A DNA stretch of 64,000 nt from Riptortus pedestris (Eukaryota > Arthropoda > Insecta > Hemiptera > Alydidae). The stretch's first letter is position 1; each line of letters opens with the position of its first letter. The stretch is taken from positions 67,576,501 to 67,640,500 of the forward strand of contig CM032233.1 of assembly GCA_019009955.1 (NCBI GenBank). The letters run 5' to 3'. The position numbers were made by a program, and so were the translations under genes. The notes beneath the pieces are model-generated. The model saw only the letters and a program-made list of their open reading frames with translations. It was not told where the DNA came from and did no database searches. Positions 34,431-46,350 of the stretch are shown piece by piece.

Positions 34431-34504
34431 TTTTAGCAGGTTTTCCTTGAGGGAAATCAGCTATTGAGGTCGTACTCGTGAAGCAATTTTCAAAAATATT
34501 CTTA

Positions 34505-34566
<62 letters not shown>

Positions 34567-35020
34567 TGTTAACGCTAGAATTGCGACCGCTAGAATTTTT
34601 GCTTGATCTTTACCAAACTCGACATTTAAACGTTTTATGTAAAAATAAAGTTCAAGTTCGTTAATGGCTGAAATCGGACTAGTGGGAGGGGGATTTTCGA
34701 AAATTCGAAATATCTCCGTTACTATACGTCGGATCGAAAACTTTTATAGAACCAATCTTATTGCAAATAAAATTTACTATTAATATTGTTACATACATTT
34801 ATTCTGAATCTTGAATATTAATCGATATATTTGCATTTTTATTAATTGTGTGCACGTAGCGGACGAGATAAGATCGGTTAACTTCGGTTCTAGTCGTGAG
34901 TTTCCGGCAAAAGCGAGTTCGGCCGTTTCCGCAACTGTTCGGCTCTCGTAAAATTTCTATATTGTAAAACTTCACATGGAAAATCTGCTTAGTTTACGCA
35001 GCCCCTGCGTGACGAACTTT
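34431..35020 (-). mobile_element. HEL1 copy, short form
   Basis: Left end TTTTAGCAGGTTTTCCTTGAGG; right end CCCCTGCGTGACGAACTTT. About 590 bp. The 3' block between hairpin and microsatellite is shortened by about 60 bp. (TA)n is at 34506-34562. After it, AACGCTAGAATTGCGACCGC shows a small local rearrangement of the usual CTCTAGCGGTCGCAATT, with part of the motif inverted. Confidence 0.85.
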
Positions 35021-35359
35021 TGCTTTCCAGGTGAGACTCTTACATTGAAGTACCGAACATAGATGCAACTGATCCCGTCGAACATTCTAGATTGTATTTA
35101 GTTTTCAGATCGCCACCTGCAAGGTAAGGTTCAACATTACAGTTGATATTGCATTTTATAGTTTTCAACAAGTGACAACAGAAATTCGAAAAGCTTGATA
35201 GGCATTTTAGCAGACTATAATGCCTTCGGAAATTTTAGCCTGACGTATGTTGTCACAGGTCAGCATCATAGTCGTAATCCTATTCAAGCATTTGTCTAAC
35301 AGTGGTGTGACCTTTTAACAATTATACAGGGCGAGGTACACTTCCGTGCTCTCCAAGTA
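35021..35359. other. Unassigned stretch
   Basis: No gene or repeat is recognised. Confidence 0.5.
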
Positions 35360-35945
35360 TTGCTTCCTTTATTTGATTATTTTATTTTATTAAGAATATT
35401 ACAGTCTGCATTTAAATGCATCAATCGTCTTCCATCACTCTCGAAAGAAGCTACACCCCTTGACCACAATGAGATGAGCAGCCTCTCCCTGCCTGGCAAA
35501 GAAGTCAAGAGCTAAGCAAGAATGGCACTTTATAAGAAAATAGCCACTGTTATCACTTCACTATCTGGGTCATTGTCTCTTGAGGCGTCGTGGAGGGGAA
35601 TAAGGGTGAGTGGTACTAGAAAGGCCTAGGACTTCTGGATTAGGTTGATTGGATAGCCTGCTTTAGACGTTTTTGAATCTTAAGGTAATTAGGTCCTTTT
35701 CAAATGGTATATTAAGATCTTTGTGGAGGGTATGATTTGTATATTAATATGGAGCATCTACTATGGTGCGCAGGACTTTGGATTGGAAAGTCTCGATGCG
35801 TCTCATGTTCGAAGGTTTTGCTGTACCCCACACTTCTATTCCGTATGTCCATATTGGTTTTAGTAGTAGCTTGTATATTGTTAGTTTGTTTTCGGTAGAC
35901 AAGTGAGATCTTCTATCCAAGTATTGCTTCAGTTCTCTCAACTGA
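35360..35945 (-). pseudogene. Second Jockey-like LINE fragment
   Basis: The open part (35941-35744) carries RELKQYLDRRSHLSTENKL and LKPIWTYGIEVWGTAKPSN, the post-RT thumb region of Jockey-clade elements. It is related to PIWTYGLELWGSTKPSN in the copy at 55467, but diverged enough to be another subfamily. Further 3' the frame is broken but still readable (NIQIIPSTK, SKAGYPINLIQ), matching the DLNIPFxK...C-terminal stretch. The copy is truncated just upstream of RELKQ, so all catalytic motifs are missing. The 3' limit is approximate. Confidence 0.75.
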
Positions 35946-37691
35946 CCTCCAACAAATAGTTACTATAGAGGCATAGATACAACTATAGCTCTATAATTTT
36001 CGCAATTGCCCTTCTTATAGCTTTCTGAGACCCAGCATTTAAATATTCTTCATTTTTTAATGACAAGGGTAACCAATAAAAACGCTTTCTTCCCAACATA
36101 CATTATTTCATAAGTACCGTACACATGTAGAGCAATTATGTAATAAAGATTGCATAGAGGAAAGTGATGAATATCGCCATAAAAATATGAAAAATATTTC
36201 GTAATTATATATAGGGACCATTATTCGCTTAGATATTTTCTTCCATCTACTCTGGATTTTTTATATTTTACCAGTAATGTTTAGCATTCTAAAACTTTTA
36301 GCAGAATATAACGCATTTTGGTTTCCACTTTGTTTAACAGGTATTATTGTAACCTTTTAGGAAAACATGCCTTTAAAAAAAGTTCAATTTAATTTTTTCG
36401 ACTAAAATTACCAAATAATCTCCTGCCCATTCCTCTCCTTTCAGCCTCGAAAGCCATTCTTTGAATAATACTACTGGGTTATACGAGAAATCGACCTACT
36501 TTGCTGTGGAAACTAGAATGATCACTGATTAAAATCTGTGCAATACTTCGAATGTTATAATAATATTTCTCTTCCTTAAACGGTTTAAGAAACCACTGGG
36601 GTTAGGTGTCTCTTATGTGGAATACATTATCTTCTGAGGAAAAAACATTGCAAGGAAATCAAATAATTTGGAATAATTGAATCATAGTGGAATGCTTCTC
36701 TGTATAATATATAATTTGATCTTTTCCATACAAGGTTAAACTATTCATATGGAAAAATATAACTTTCAACTAGGTACAAAATGCATAGCATTACGCAGCA
36801 TTGGTTTGCACACAATTCATTTTCATGCATTAAAAGTATATAAATGTTAGGAAGTAAATGAATATTGTCTATTCTATTTCAAAGTGAGATGGCAAACGAA
36901 GCCAAATCTTGGTTTGTTTGATAATTGTATGACATAAAATGGGAAGGGTAGAGAGGAATAAAAAGAGATCGTGTAGTCCCGCAGAGCGTGTTAAACAAGT
37001 TTCCGTTGAAGATAAATTGCTGCAGGCATTTTATTGTCGGCCGACGAGGAAGTGCCGGCTACTATGTCAGGTGAATAACCCGCATCAAACGACATTCCAA
37101 GTTTTTTCTTCGCTTTTCCCGATGTACAACCACACCGAGTGTTGAATGTTAGATCGCTTTCCCTAAACTCGAACTACTTACTGCAGATTATTTGCCTGAA
37201 GTCCTAGAGATTCTTAACTATCAAAGGGTTGCGATGCCCCTAATGGTCAATACAAAGAACGATGTTTACACTTCTGCTAAAAACTTTAAATTCTTATTTG
37301 ACTTTTTCAAAGTAGAAGTCTACTGTCAAGACAGATATCAATGTTAATTGTGCGGGAAAAAGAAATTTTTGAGCAATAATACATGAAATAGTTAGTTGCT
37401 ATTTCGTACTATATGCACTAATTATTTTTGGAAACTGGGTTCGTCATAAATACTAACACGACCCTACTATAGCCTTAGATGACAATGATACTTATAATAA
37501 GCGTATCAATAATAGTGGCAATACCCAAACATTCTCTTTTCAGGCAACATGTTCCCCTTGGGGTTGTTGAGTTGCTTGTTCTACCACCCTTGTCCAGGGG
37601 AGTCCCTTGATGAGATTAATGCAAAATGTGGGGCAAGTCAATGCTATGGCCAAAAGCCATCTTGGTTAGGGGAAAGCTACGAGGTCCTTTA
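35946..37691. other. Unassigned stretch with a small GC-richer patch
   Basis: Positions 36939-37145 are less AT-rich than the flanks and hold a 68-codon plus-strand frame rich in Arg, Lys and Cys (RKCRLLCQVNNPH). I recognise no domain. It could be a small exon or chance. The remainder is unassigned. Confidence 0.35.
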
Positions 37692-38430
37692 TGGGAAATC
37701 AGCTATTGAGGTCGTACTCATGACGCGATTTTCGAATATTTTTCTTCAAATGTACATCGATCCTACTTAGGAGATGACGAATATGAGGTCTGTTCAAAAT
37801 TGTGTATATATATATATATATATATATATTTATTCATTTATTTATTTGTCTGTTACCACTCTAACGGTCGCAATTATTGTTTGATCGTTACCAAACTCGA
37901 TATATAAACGTTTCATACAAAATTAAAGATCAAGTTTGTTATCGGCTGAAATTGTGCCAGGGGGAGGGGTTTAGAGAGGACCAACTCCCAAAATTCGAAA
38001 TATCTCCGTTACTATACGTCGGATCGAACGTTGTATAGAAACAATTTTATTGCAAATTAAATTTAATATAAATATTATTATATACATTTATTCTCTATGT
38101 CGAATATTAACTAAGATACTGGAACTTTTCAGTTTTCAGTCCTGAGCAAACCCCCACTTCTACTCATGCAACAAACAACACACAAACAATACTCTGTTAT
38201 ATAATGAACCACTATTCGAAGCTTAAATACCAAATATTGTTTTCAAGAGACCATTATTATACGAGATACATACAAATATGTTCTGGTGAAAATTATTCTG
38301 ATTCATTATAGTTTACAGTACTAGATAAAGTAAATATTTTTCAATAAAATTAACATGTTATATTCTGATATATTTCAGTAATTGTTTTTCTTTGCGGTGA
38401 GAGGTTGGTAGACCTGTTTGTTTACATTTC
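37692..38430 (-). mobile_element. HEL1 copy, long form, both ends trimmed
   Basis: Begins at GAAATCAGCTATTGAGG, the inner arm of the hairpin; the outer arm (TTTTAGCAGATTTCC) is missing. (TA)n at 37804-37830 continues as (TTTA)n. The G-tract is interrupted (GGGGGAGGGG, 37960). The long-form body runs to GTAGACCTGTTTGTTTACAT, and the 5' terminal 90 bp or so are lost. Confidence 0.8.
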
Positions 38431-38984
38431 AAACGCATACCAAACTGCTTGGGATGTACATGAGTAGTTCAAGTCAATTCATTTTATAGACGGGACAAAT
38501 TTTCTTAATAGTAACACAGTTACTTTTGTTATTGATTGTTTCCAATGTTATTTTGATACTGCTCCATGTAATTTAGTTTAAATTTATGTTTATTTATGTA
38601 ATATAATACATAGTAAGAGATTTTAAAACAAGATCAAAGAAATGTAGTAAAACAAGACCAAAGAAATCAGAACTCACTTATTCAATAATGATTCATGCCA
38701 TTCTGCTTTGTTACAGTCGTAGTCCTGCATTAATACTTTTTTGAACTTATTACACTCCTTTTCATTGGACAGATTTCAAAACCACCTTGAATTATCCTTT
38801 AACAAGAATATAAAAAATAAAAACACAACATTATTTCTACATGTGAATATTAATCACAAAAGCTATAAATGTTTAAGCTATATATAGTCCCAATCCAAAA
38901 AGTGACTAAGGTCTTAAATGAAAGGCACCTTTTGAAAATATTTGGATGGTCAAAGATAGAAATTGGAAAAAAAGTATAAATATG
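38431..38984. other. Unassigned AT-rich stretch
   Basis: No gene or repeat is recognised. Confidence 0.5.
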
Positions 38985-39145
38985 CCTGCGAAATGTTTAA
39001 CATCAAAAAATGCATCGGAATTTATAATTTCAGAATAGATTTTTACTAATATGGTGTGTATTGCATAATATTAGTTATTATCTTCCTGGATTTCTTCCAC
39101 TTGAGGAAGGCATAATATACTCCAGATATGAAGTGATTAATGATA
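38985..39145 (+). repeat. Dispersed direct repeat, copy 1
   Basis: AAATGCATCGGAATTTAT, TTCAGAATAGATTTTTACTA and GGTGTGTATTGCATAATATT recur at 41955-42110 in the same order and spacing with a few substitutions. Similarity fades on both sides. The identity is unknown and no termini are recognised. Confidence 0.75.
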
Positions 39146-40130
39146 TTTTACATCTAATTCTGATACCTAAAAGGAAGAATTCAAACCACATAGAGTTTAT
39201 TTATACATTTTTAATTAACATTACAGGAAAAAAGAGAGAGAGCTTACTACATTTAATAGTAAGTACTGCAACTCTATGATCTAATGAAAGTGTGGTTCTC
39301 TTTAGCAAATGATGCATATTACATGTTCAAAAGCTCAGTTATTTTAGATTCTTAACCTAAGATTCTGTTACGTTGAAGGATTATATAGTCCAAATTTCAC
39401 TAAGAAGGGATCGGGTAGTTAATTAATAAATTAACGACGAGTAAGGTTAGGATGGAATGCATTTGTTCTTTATTACAGTTTCAGCACAATCTCAACGCTT
39501 GGATTTTTTTTCACCCCTTGCTGGGTTTTGTGTTTTTAAAGACTGAATCAATTACTGGAACAGACTCGGACTGAGGGTTATTATACCTTGAAAGGGGTTT
39601 ACCGGCGTAATCGATACAGGAATGTTGGAGTGGCATTGAAGGACTATTGAGGTTGATTGGGTAGAATCATGAACCATATTATCAGCTTCAGTCAATACAT
39701 GAAATAGCAGGCATGAAATAGCAGGCATGAAATAGCCAGTTAATCGTCTCTTCTATCTCTAGAGTGCTTGATTTCAGAAGTGGACGAGTAACTTAGAGAT
39801 GTCAGTGGAGAAATTATGAGAATAAAGAAATATGATGGGAAGGGAGGACTGGAGGTGCATGTTTGAGTGTGGCAGTGTTTTTAGGCCTCCGAACAGGGGT
39901 AACATAAGCTGCTGTGATATAGGTTTAGGCGGGACTGTTACAAAGTCTTTTGACACAAATGTTGTTCATCGGAAGAGAACAATGAAGGTAAAGGAATCAA
40001 TACTAATTTCTGAGAAACGTAAAATTAATTCGAACCTGTAATAAGGTGTCCTTTAGGCAAGTTTCGTGCGAGATTATAACGATCATACTAATAATATTTA
40101 TCAGCTATTAGTATGGACGTATTCAAATAA
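39146..40130. other. Unassigned stretch with a small tandem repeat
   Basis: GGCATGAAATAGCA-type units of 15 bp occur three times at about 39698-39737. The complementary open frames at 39774-39956 and 39832-40041 have no recognised motif. Confidence 0.5.
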
Positions 40131-40379
40131 AATAGGTCGTCGGGGCTCAGGTTAGCCATGTGAGCTAAAGCGTAGACTTTAATCACAAATGGTAAACCTA
40201 GTGGCGAGTTCAATTCCCGCCGGGGCAAGGTATTTATTTAGTGACGGAATTCATTAAATAAAATCCTTAGTCCCACCCTGGCTAGAAATGGGCGGCCTGT
40301 AGGTAACACGTCCCTATTAGCAATAGTTGCAAAAAGTGGACGTTAATAAATAATTAAAAGGTTAAAATAATAGGTCGTC
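40131..40379 (+). mobile_element. tRNA-derived SINE with perfect target duplication
   Basis: The element (40142-40368) is bracketed by AATAGGTCGTC at 40131-40141 and 40369-40379, a perfect 11-bp duplication. It starts exactly at GGGGCTCAGGTTAGCC and ends in an A/T-rich tail after AAAAAGTGGACGTTAATAAA. The B box is GGCGAGTTCAATTCCCGCC. The intact duplication makes this probably the youngest SINE insertion in the window and fixes the family's ends. Mobilisation would need a partner LINE; none with a matching 3' end is present here. Confidence 0.93.
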
Positions 40380-40572
40380 AACCAGAGAACTTCGTAATAA
40401 TATAACAAATTGTTCTATTTAAGAGGAAGATTCTTTAATTACGTTTAATTACAAATTTAACCATATCTTAACAACGCTTATTAAAAAAACCTTTTATATT
40501 TTTTTTATAGTAATATATTTGTATTTGTTTACTTTCTGCATTATTCATGTTTTGTTGGATTATTCTGATAAT

Positions 40573-40880
40573 GTATGAAAGCATGCACTACTTGAGTACG
40601 GCATTATTTACTACAGAATCAGACCCTGTAGTATCTGTACCAACGAAATATTCTATAGTATATCGTTAATAAGTGTGCATTCCTCTTGTAGAGAAGGAAG
40701 GGGTAGAGATGGAATTCTATGCCTTAAGTATAAAAGCATGCACTGTTAGAATACAGCAGTATTTACTACAGAATCAGATTAAACGGAAGATTTTGTAGTA
40801 TATCTTCTGTAGTAACTGTGCATTCCTCTGGTGAAGTTGCAGAGGCTGAAGAGATGGAATCCTATGCCTTTATTATGGCG
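40573..40880 (+). repeat. Tandem dimer of about 155 bp units
   Basis: GAAAGCATGCACTACTTGAG then ACTACAGAATCAGA...GTGTGCATTCCTCTTGTAG...GATGGAATTCTATGCCTT is followed directly by AAAAGCATGCACTGTTAGAA, ACTACAGAATCAGA, CTGTGCATTCCTCTGGTGA and GATGGAATCCTATGCCTT. The two units are clearly homologous, with substitutions and small indels. The function is unknown. Confidence 0.8.
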
Positions 40881-41159
40881 TTAAGCTTGTGCTGGGTGAT
40901 TTCAATGTTCAGATAGGTATAGGAGTGATTATTTTATGGTAGTATTTATGTACGAGCAGCAAGTGTTGAAACTGTGGAAGATAACCCTCGGGACACGAAA
41001 CGCATCTCTTTGCACTCTTGGTGAGAGAGTGATTTGGCAGAAGAATAAATTTTACTTTGGGAGGACTCATTTTGGATTTGATAACTCAGTAGTTTGATTT
41101 TTATTTTATACGTAAAATTGTAGAAAAAACGTTTTACTTGATAAATTTCTTTTAATAAA
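40881..41159. other. Unassigned stretch
   Basis: Nothing is recognised between the tandem dimer and the GC-richer island. Confidence 0.5.
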
Positions 41160-41300
41160 CCACGAATGGCGTGGATTGTCGATAGGTTGGTAAGTTTTCC
41201 GTAATTACAGGCTAAATGGATAAGGGGCGGGAGAGGAGGGTTGCCGCCACGCTAACCAGCGGCCTAGCCGATAACTAGATCAAGCCTAGTAATGCTCTTA
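41160..41300. promoter_or_regulatory. GC-rich island, candidate conserved noncoding element
   Basis: About 140 bp of complex, GC-richer sequence within AT-rich DNA and outside all repeats. It includes CCGTAATTACAGG (homeodomain core), AGGGGCGGGAGAGG (Sp/KLF-like) and GCCGCCACGCTAACCAGCGG. No open frame spans it. The regulatory role is inferred from composition only. Confidence 0.3.
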
Positions 41301-41954
41301 TCTACCAAATTGCTTCAACTTTGGTTGATATTTACTACGTTTTATACATAAGAGGAACTAGTGATCTATTGGCGGATTTATCATGGAATATATCGGCTGC
41401 TGTGTGATTTATTTTCAAGATCTCAACTCCTGAAGTGATTTGTTTTTAATGCATTTTTTTTCACGTGCCCACAATTCCTAGGAAGTTTATGAGTCTAAAA
41501 TATTGTTAAACAGGGAAAGTGCTTTTCTCTGATGATTCAATTTCTTCACAACCTTATATTACATGCAGTGATTGTGTTATATGCTGATATATTTTTAGTT
41601 TATTTTAAATAAATTATTGTTATTAATTATTTTTATTATTATTGTCATTACTCATTAGCATTTAAATTTTTCTTTTTTAGTAAATTACACTTAATTTTTA
41701 CTTAAGACAAATGGGACAATAAAACAATGGAGTTTGGTTTCTAGTAGAGAGAAAAAAAGGGACTTTTTTTGTCTTAGCTGTGAGCCAATTACAAAGCAGA
41801 AGGTGAAAGATACAATTCAAATTTAGATTTCTTACAGTGGGCCTTTTTGTAAGAATTTTTGTAAACAGAATCAAAACTTTTGTCATTAACTTAGGGAAAA
41901 AATGTATTCACTGCTGAACGTTGTAAAATTATGTTAATGTACAGTGCGAAACGA
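41301..41954. other. Unassigned AT-rich stretch
   Basis: The 62-codon frame at 41698-41886 has no recognised motif. Confidence 0.5.
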
Positions 41955-42110
41955 ATCAAAATTTTTAACATCAACAAATGCATCGGAATTTATGGTTTCA
42001 GAATAGATTCTTACTAATATGGTGTGTATTGCATAATATTAGTAGTTATTATTATCTTGCTAGATTGTAAAGTTGGAGGGTAGCCAGATATGAATTGGAG
42101 TTGGGTAATG
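41955..42110 (+). repeat. Dispersed direct repeat, copy 2
   Basis: Partner of 38985-39145. It contains an extra TAGTAGTTATTAT segment after GCATAATATT. Confidence 0.75.
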
Positions 42111-42147
42111 AATTGGTCTTATTAGAGGCATTCTATCTAAAGGACGC

Positions 42148-42386
42148 ATCGTAAACTTTTTATTTTACGTCCACTTTATGCTACTAGGCTAATCGGGACG
42201 GGTTATCTACAGGTTACAATATTTTTCTAGCCAGGGTGGGCCCAAGGGGTTTATTTAATGAGTCCGTCATTAAATAAATTTCTACTGCCCAGGGCGGAAT
42301 TCGAACCCGCCACTCTAGGTCTGCCATGCGAGATTAGGACCAACGCCCTAACTCGCACGGCCAACCCGAGCCCCATGGTAAACTTT
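42148..42386 (-). mobile_element. tRNA-derived SINE, inverted, with target duplication
   Basis: ATCGTAAACTTT (42148-42159) and ATGGTAAACTTT (42375-42386) flank the element, a 12-bp duplication with one difference. The minus strand starts GGGGCTCGGGTTGGCCGTGC, with the B box GGCGGGTTCGAATTCCGCC. It is GC-richer in the head than the copies at 4591 or 25985. Confidence 0.9.
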
Positions 42387-44237
42387 CCATTGGGCCAGTG
42401 TGTCTTCTTCCCTAACCCATAGTAAAACTCAAATCATACTCTAAAACTTTTTATAGGAGTACAAAAGATCCGTTCCAAGGTCACCTGTCAAAATCGTTTT
42501 GTATACCAAGTTCAGGAATGCTGCAATTGACATATAAGAATATTTCTTCTTCAACTTTTGACAGATTTGAATACTAAGTGTTGAAATTTTAAAGCAATGA
42601 AGCTAAAGTTCAAATGAAGAATAATGGAGTCGCTCTACGTCCTCTCGCCGTAAGGAGTCTAGCATCTCTCAACGTGGAGGCTTGAGTCACCGAACGAAGA
42701 GTTAAGAGTTTTAATTGAAACACTGTTAAGAAGATTGGCTTCTCATTTAACCAGCGGTATGAGGTATTCACTCCTCAAACTACAAATGTTAATTAATTAT
42801 GATTGACCGAAGTCCTGGGAATTAAAATCCTCTATGATATATTCAATCAAAAACTATTTTTAACGGTGCTTTATATATAATACGCATATATAAAAGCTAA
42901 AGGAGTAGATATTTTCATTCTAACTGGTCAAAAGGGTGTGACCTAGCCTGGTTGGATTAAGAAACTCTGTATTATATTAATTATTTCGCTTTCCAATAAA
43001 GCGATAGTATATTATCATTTCCTTTGAATTTCGTGCTGTAATTTTAATTGACCCTTCAACTAAAACTTAAAACTTTAATTATTTATCAGAAGGTAAAAAC
43101 CAAGTATAAATTTGTTGTTTTTAAAATGCAAGGGACCAATATTTTAATGTATTTTCAAACACTTATAATCATTAGTTTATTAATCAAAATACATTGTCTA
43201 AATAATTACATTTATTTTAGGTATTTTTGATTGAATTGGCTATTAAAAATTCTAATAAATTTATCTTTTTGGTAAAATGTAGGTGCTTTATTTTCTGTAA
43301 ATATACAAATAATTCTCCATTTGCTAGCTCTTATTTTAAAATGGAAAAAGTACCATCTACAATATACAGACAATTCATATTTTGCTATCAAAATGGACAA
43401 ATTTGTTGTCATCAAGGAATATTTGCTGGAATGAGACCATCTCCATGATATCCTAAAGCTAAATGATATTCTAGAATTTTGAGTTATAGATTTAACATCG
43501 GGCCTAATTAATAATATCCGATGTTCACAATATTTTGTATAAATTCAATTCAATAATGTAATAAATATAGCTACTAAGGGAGTAAATTATGAAAGAAAGT
43601 TTGTCGGTAAGTTACAATTTAAGTTCAAACCTCGTCCCTTAGCGTGAATCTCACCATAACAGGTCTTCAAACAGAAGCCCAGAAGAGAAGTGAGCCGCAG
43701 CGCGCCAGCATTTGAGAACAGCTTTATAAGCAAGTATGCTAATAAGCTGATTAATCATAAGCGAAATCGATTGCTGAGGTTATTCTAAATATAAGGTAAT
43801 GTCCTACAATTTAATCTATTTAACATTTTCGTACAGCTACAATGTTAGCGGAGTTATTTATAGTTTTGCGTTTCCAGCTCTCAATACCCCCCTAAACTTA
43901 ATTTTAATTAAAGCAGTTATATATTTTAACACCTGAAGAAGCAATTTCAAATTCCTAGTTTTTTGTAGGGTTCTTATTAAGAAATAAATAAATTATAGAG
44001 CATTATCATCTGTCTGTATTAACAAATATAGGAATACTGTTGATTTGAAGGTGGACGAGTAATTATGGTAATTAAAAATTAAATCCCTGGAAACTTCCTC
44101 GTCACATCCTGGCTTTCAATAATTGCCCTTCAGAGTTGCATAATTAACACATACTGAAATATATCTGAAAATAATTGTACGTTTAAACAGTTAAAATACA
44201 GGAATAGGCACCATTCTAAGAAACATTAGTTGCTTAT
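42387..44237. other. Unassigned AT-rich stretch
   Basis: No family is recognised. Small frames at 43048-43448 on both strands have no known motif. Confidence 0.5.
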
Positions 44238-45167
44238 CTTAGCAGATATCCCCTCAGGGAAATCAACTATTGAGGTCTTACTCATGACGTGATTTTTGAA
44301 AATTGTCTTCAAATGTCCATCGATCCTACCCAGGAAATGGCAAAAATGAGGTCCGTTGAAAATTATATATATATGTCTGTTAACGCTCTAGCAGTCGCAA
44401 TTTTTGTTTGATCGTTACCAAACTCGGTATTTAATCGTTTTATGTAAAAAAAAAGAGTTCGTTAATGGCTGAAGTCGGAACGGGGGGGGGTTTGAGTGGA
44501 GGATTTTTGAAAATTCGAAATATCTCCGCTACTATGCGTCGGATCGAAATTGTGTATAGAACCAATCTTTTTGCAAACTAAATTTACTATAAATATTGTT
44601 ATATACACTTATTCTCTATCTTGAATATTAACTGAGATATTTGCATTTTTATTGAGTGTGTGTGCGGCTATTGTCTAAGTTTCCGGATTAGTTCGGCCGT
44701 TTCCGTAACTGTTTGTCTCTCGTGTCACCTAAGCGTTATTGTCTTCTAACATTTTACATTGTAAGATATACGCAAATACGTTCTGTTGATGCTCCCTCCC
44801 TTCTTCATTTCTTGGACTACTAAAATTTCAGTTATTAAAATATAAATTATTCCGATTCATTATAAATTGCAGTACTATATATAGCAAATAGATTGCCATA
44901 AAGTTAGTGTGTTATATTCAGTTGTATATCAGTAATTGTTTTTCTTTTCGGTGTAGAATATGTCTATCTGTTCAGCTCTCAGTGGTTGGTAGACCTATTT
45001 TTTTAAAATTCATGGACCGTTTCCGTTGGGAGCTTATTAACGATTTCTCATTACCGTTTGAATTTACTCACGGTGGTGTTAAGTGTTAGCAGTATGCAAA
45101 TTTCTCTATTGTAAAACTTCACGTGGGTAATCTGCTTAGTTTACACAGCCCCTGCGTGGCGGACTTC
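44238..45167 (-). mobile_element. HEL1 copy with nearly collapsed microsatellite
   Basis: Ends TTAGCAGATATCCCCTCAGG and CCCCTGCGTGGCGGACTT, about 930 bp. Only about five TA units remain (44364-44374), yet the flanking blocks GAGGTCCGTTGAAAATT and GTCTGTTAACGCTCTAGC are well kept. This shows the tract can be short. It combines a reduced GC block (GTTCGGCCGTTTCC, 44690) with the long-form body (TATCAGTAATTGTTTTTC, 44926), so it links the two subfamilies. Confidence 0.87.
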
Positions 45168-46239
45168 TTAAATATCCTGCCAATCTTGATTTGTTTGCCA
45201 TAAACCGGGTTAGTTTTATATTCATCTCCCGGGGGGTGATATCTGACTCCCAGTAGCTGGTAAAGCGTTTAGACGACTCTTAAACCACTGCTGATTTTCA
45301 AGTTCTTCTTTGTATTGTAATCGCCGAAAATTCTGTTTTTCAGGTTCCAACGGAATTATCTGTTTTGAACTTCCCTGGACCAATATTGACATTCCATCTG
45401 CACGTATTCAGCTCAAATCAAAGAAGCTCAATATAGAATTTATATATTTCATATTTCGGATTCTTGTAACAACTAGTTCCTCCTCTTTTGACCGACATCA
45501 AGCGAGAGGGAGGGGGGATTTTGAGCAAATTAAAAATTCACATTTTTGTCATCAACGCTATCAATTAAGGTTTTCTTTCTTGAATCGAAAATGTTTATTT
45601 GATCTATACAATATTTGATTTTTGATGAACTGCTGCAAAATATATTTAATTTAATAGAGAACAAGGGAGTCGCGTGGTATCCACGTCAGATGTATTTATG
45701 CAGTCTATTTCGCAACAAACATTTACAAATGACAGCAAAAGGTACTCTACTTTTATTATTTCCGACACTTTTCTATGGGAATGTCAAAATATAACAATAT
45801 ATTTCAAATAACTTTTAATGAGCGGAAATAATAGCAGAGAACGCGTCACGAGTATAAATGGAATGCGCGTGTGTATGTCATTCTACATTGAGTGCCTAAT
45901 GAGTGTCGATCAATGTAAAAGCATGAAATCATTCAAATATCGATCATTATTTACCAGTTTCGTTAAATGAAATATTCATTATTTCGGTAATAATTGCTCT
46001 TTTGTGCCAAATATCTATTTTTTTGTTGAAAAAAAGCATTTGTAATGAAATCGTATTATAAATATACGAAGTCATTTGCAACATAAAGACATACAGTTGC
46101 TATTAAGTATATTTGATGATGATACATTTTACGTTTGCTTCATTTGAGGATTGATTCAATCAATGAAATAATTGTAATTGGCTCGTGTATTCCATTTAAT
46201 CTGGCTGATAATTATTTTAAAACTCAAAAGGTTGGTTCA
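45168..46239. other. Unassigned stretch
   Basis: Includes a 102-codon plus-strand frame (45310-45618) of ordinary composition without a recognised domain. No repeat is recognised. Confidence 0.45.
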
Positions 46240-46240
46240 A

Positions 46241-46281
<41 letters not shown>

Positions 46282-46297
46282 TTTTTGATCTAAACTC

Positions 46298-46340
<43 letters not shown>
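46240..46340. repeat. (TA)n, two tracts
   Basis: TA tracts at 46243-46279 and 46300-46340, separated by GATTTTTGATCTAAACTC. The second ends at the left TIR of the transposon at 46341. Confidence 0.95.

Positions 46341-46350
<10 letters not shown>

Noticed and set aside
40142..40230. Functional tRNA gene
   Set aside because: The A and B boxes are present, but the same head is followed by the same non-tRNA body and tail in five places, and the acceptor stem does not close. It is a SINE head.
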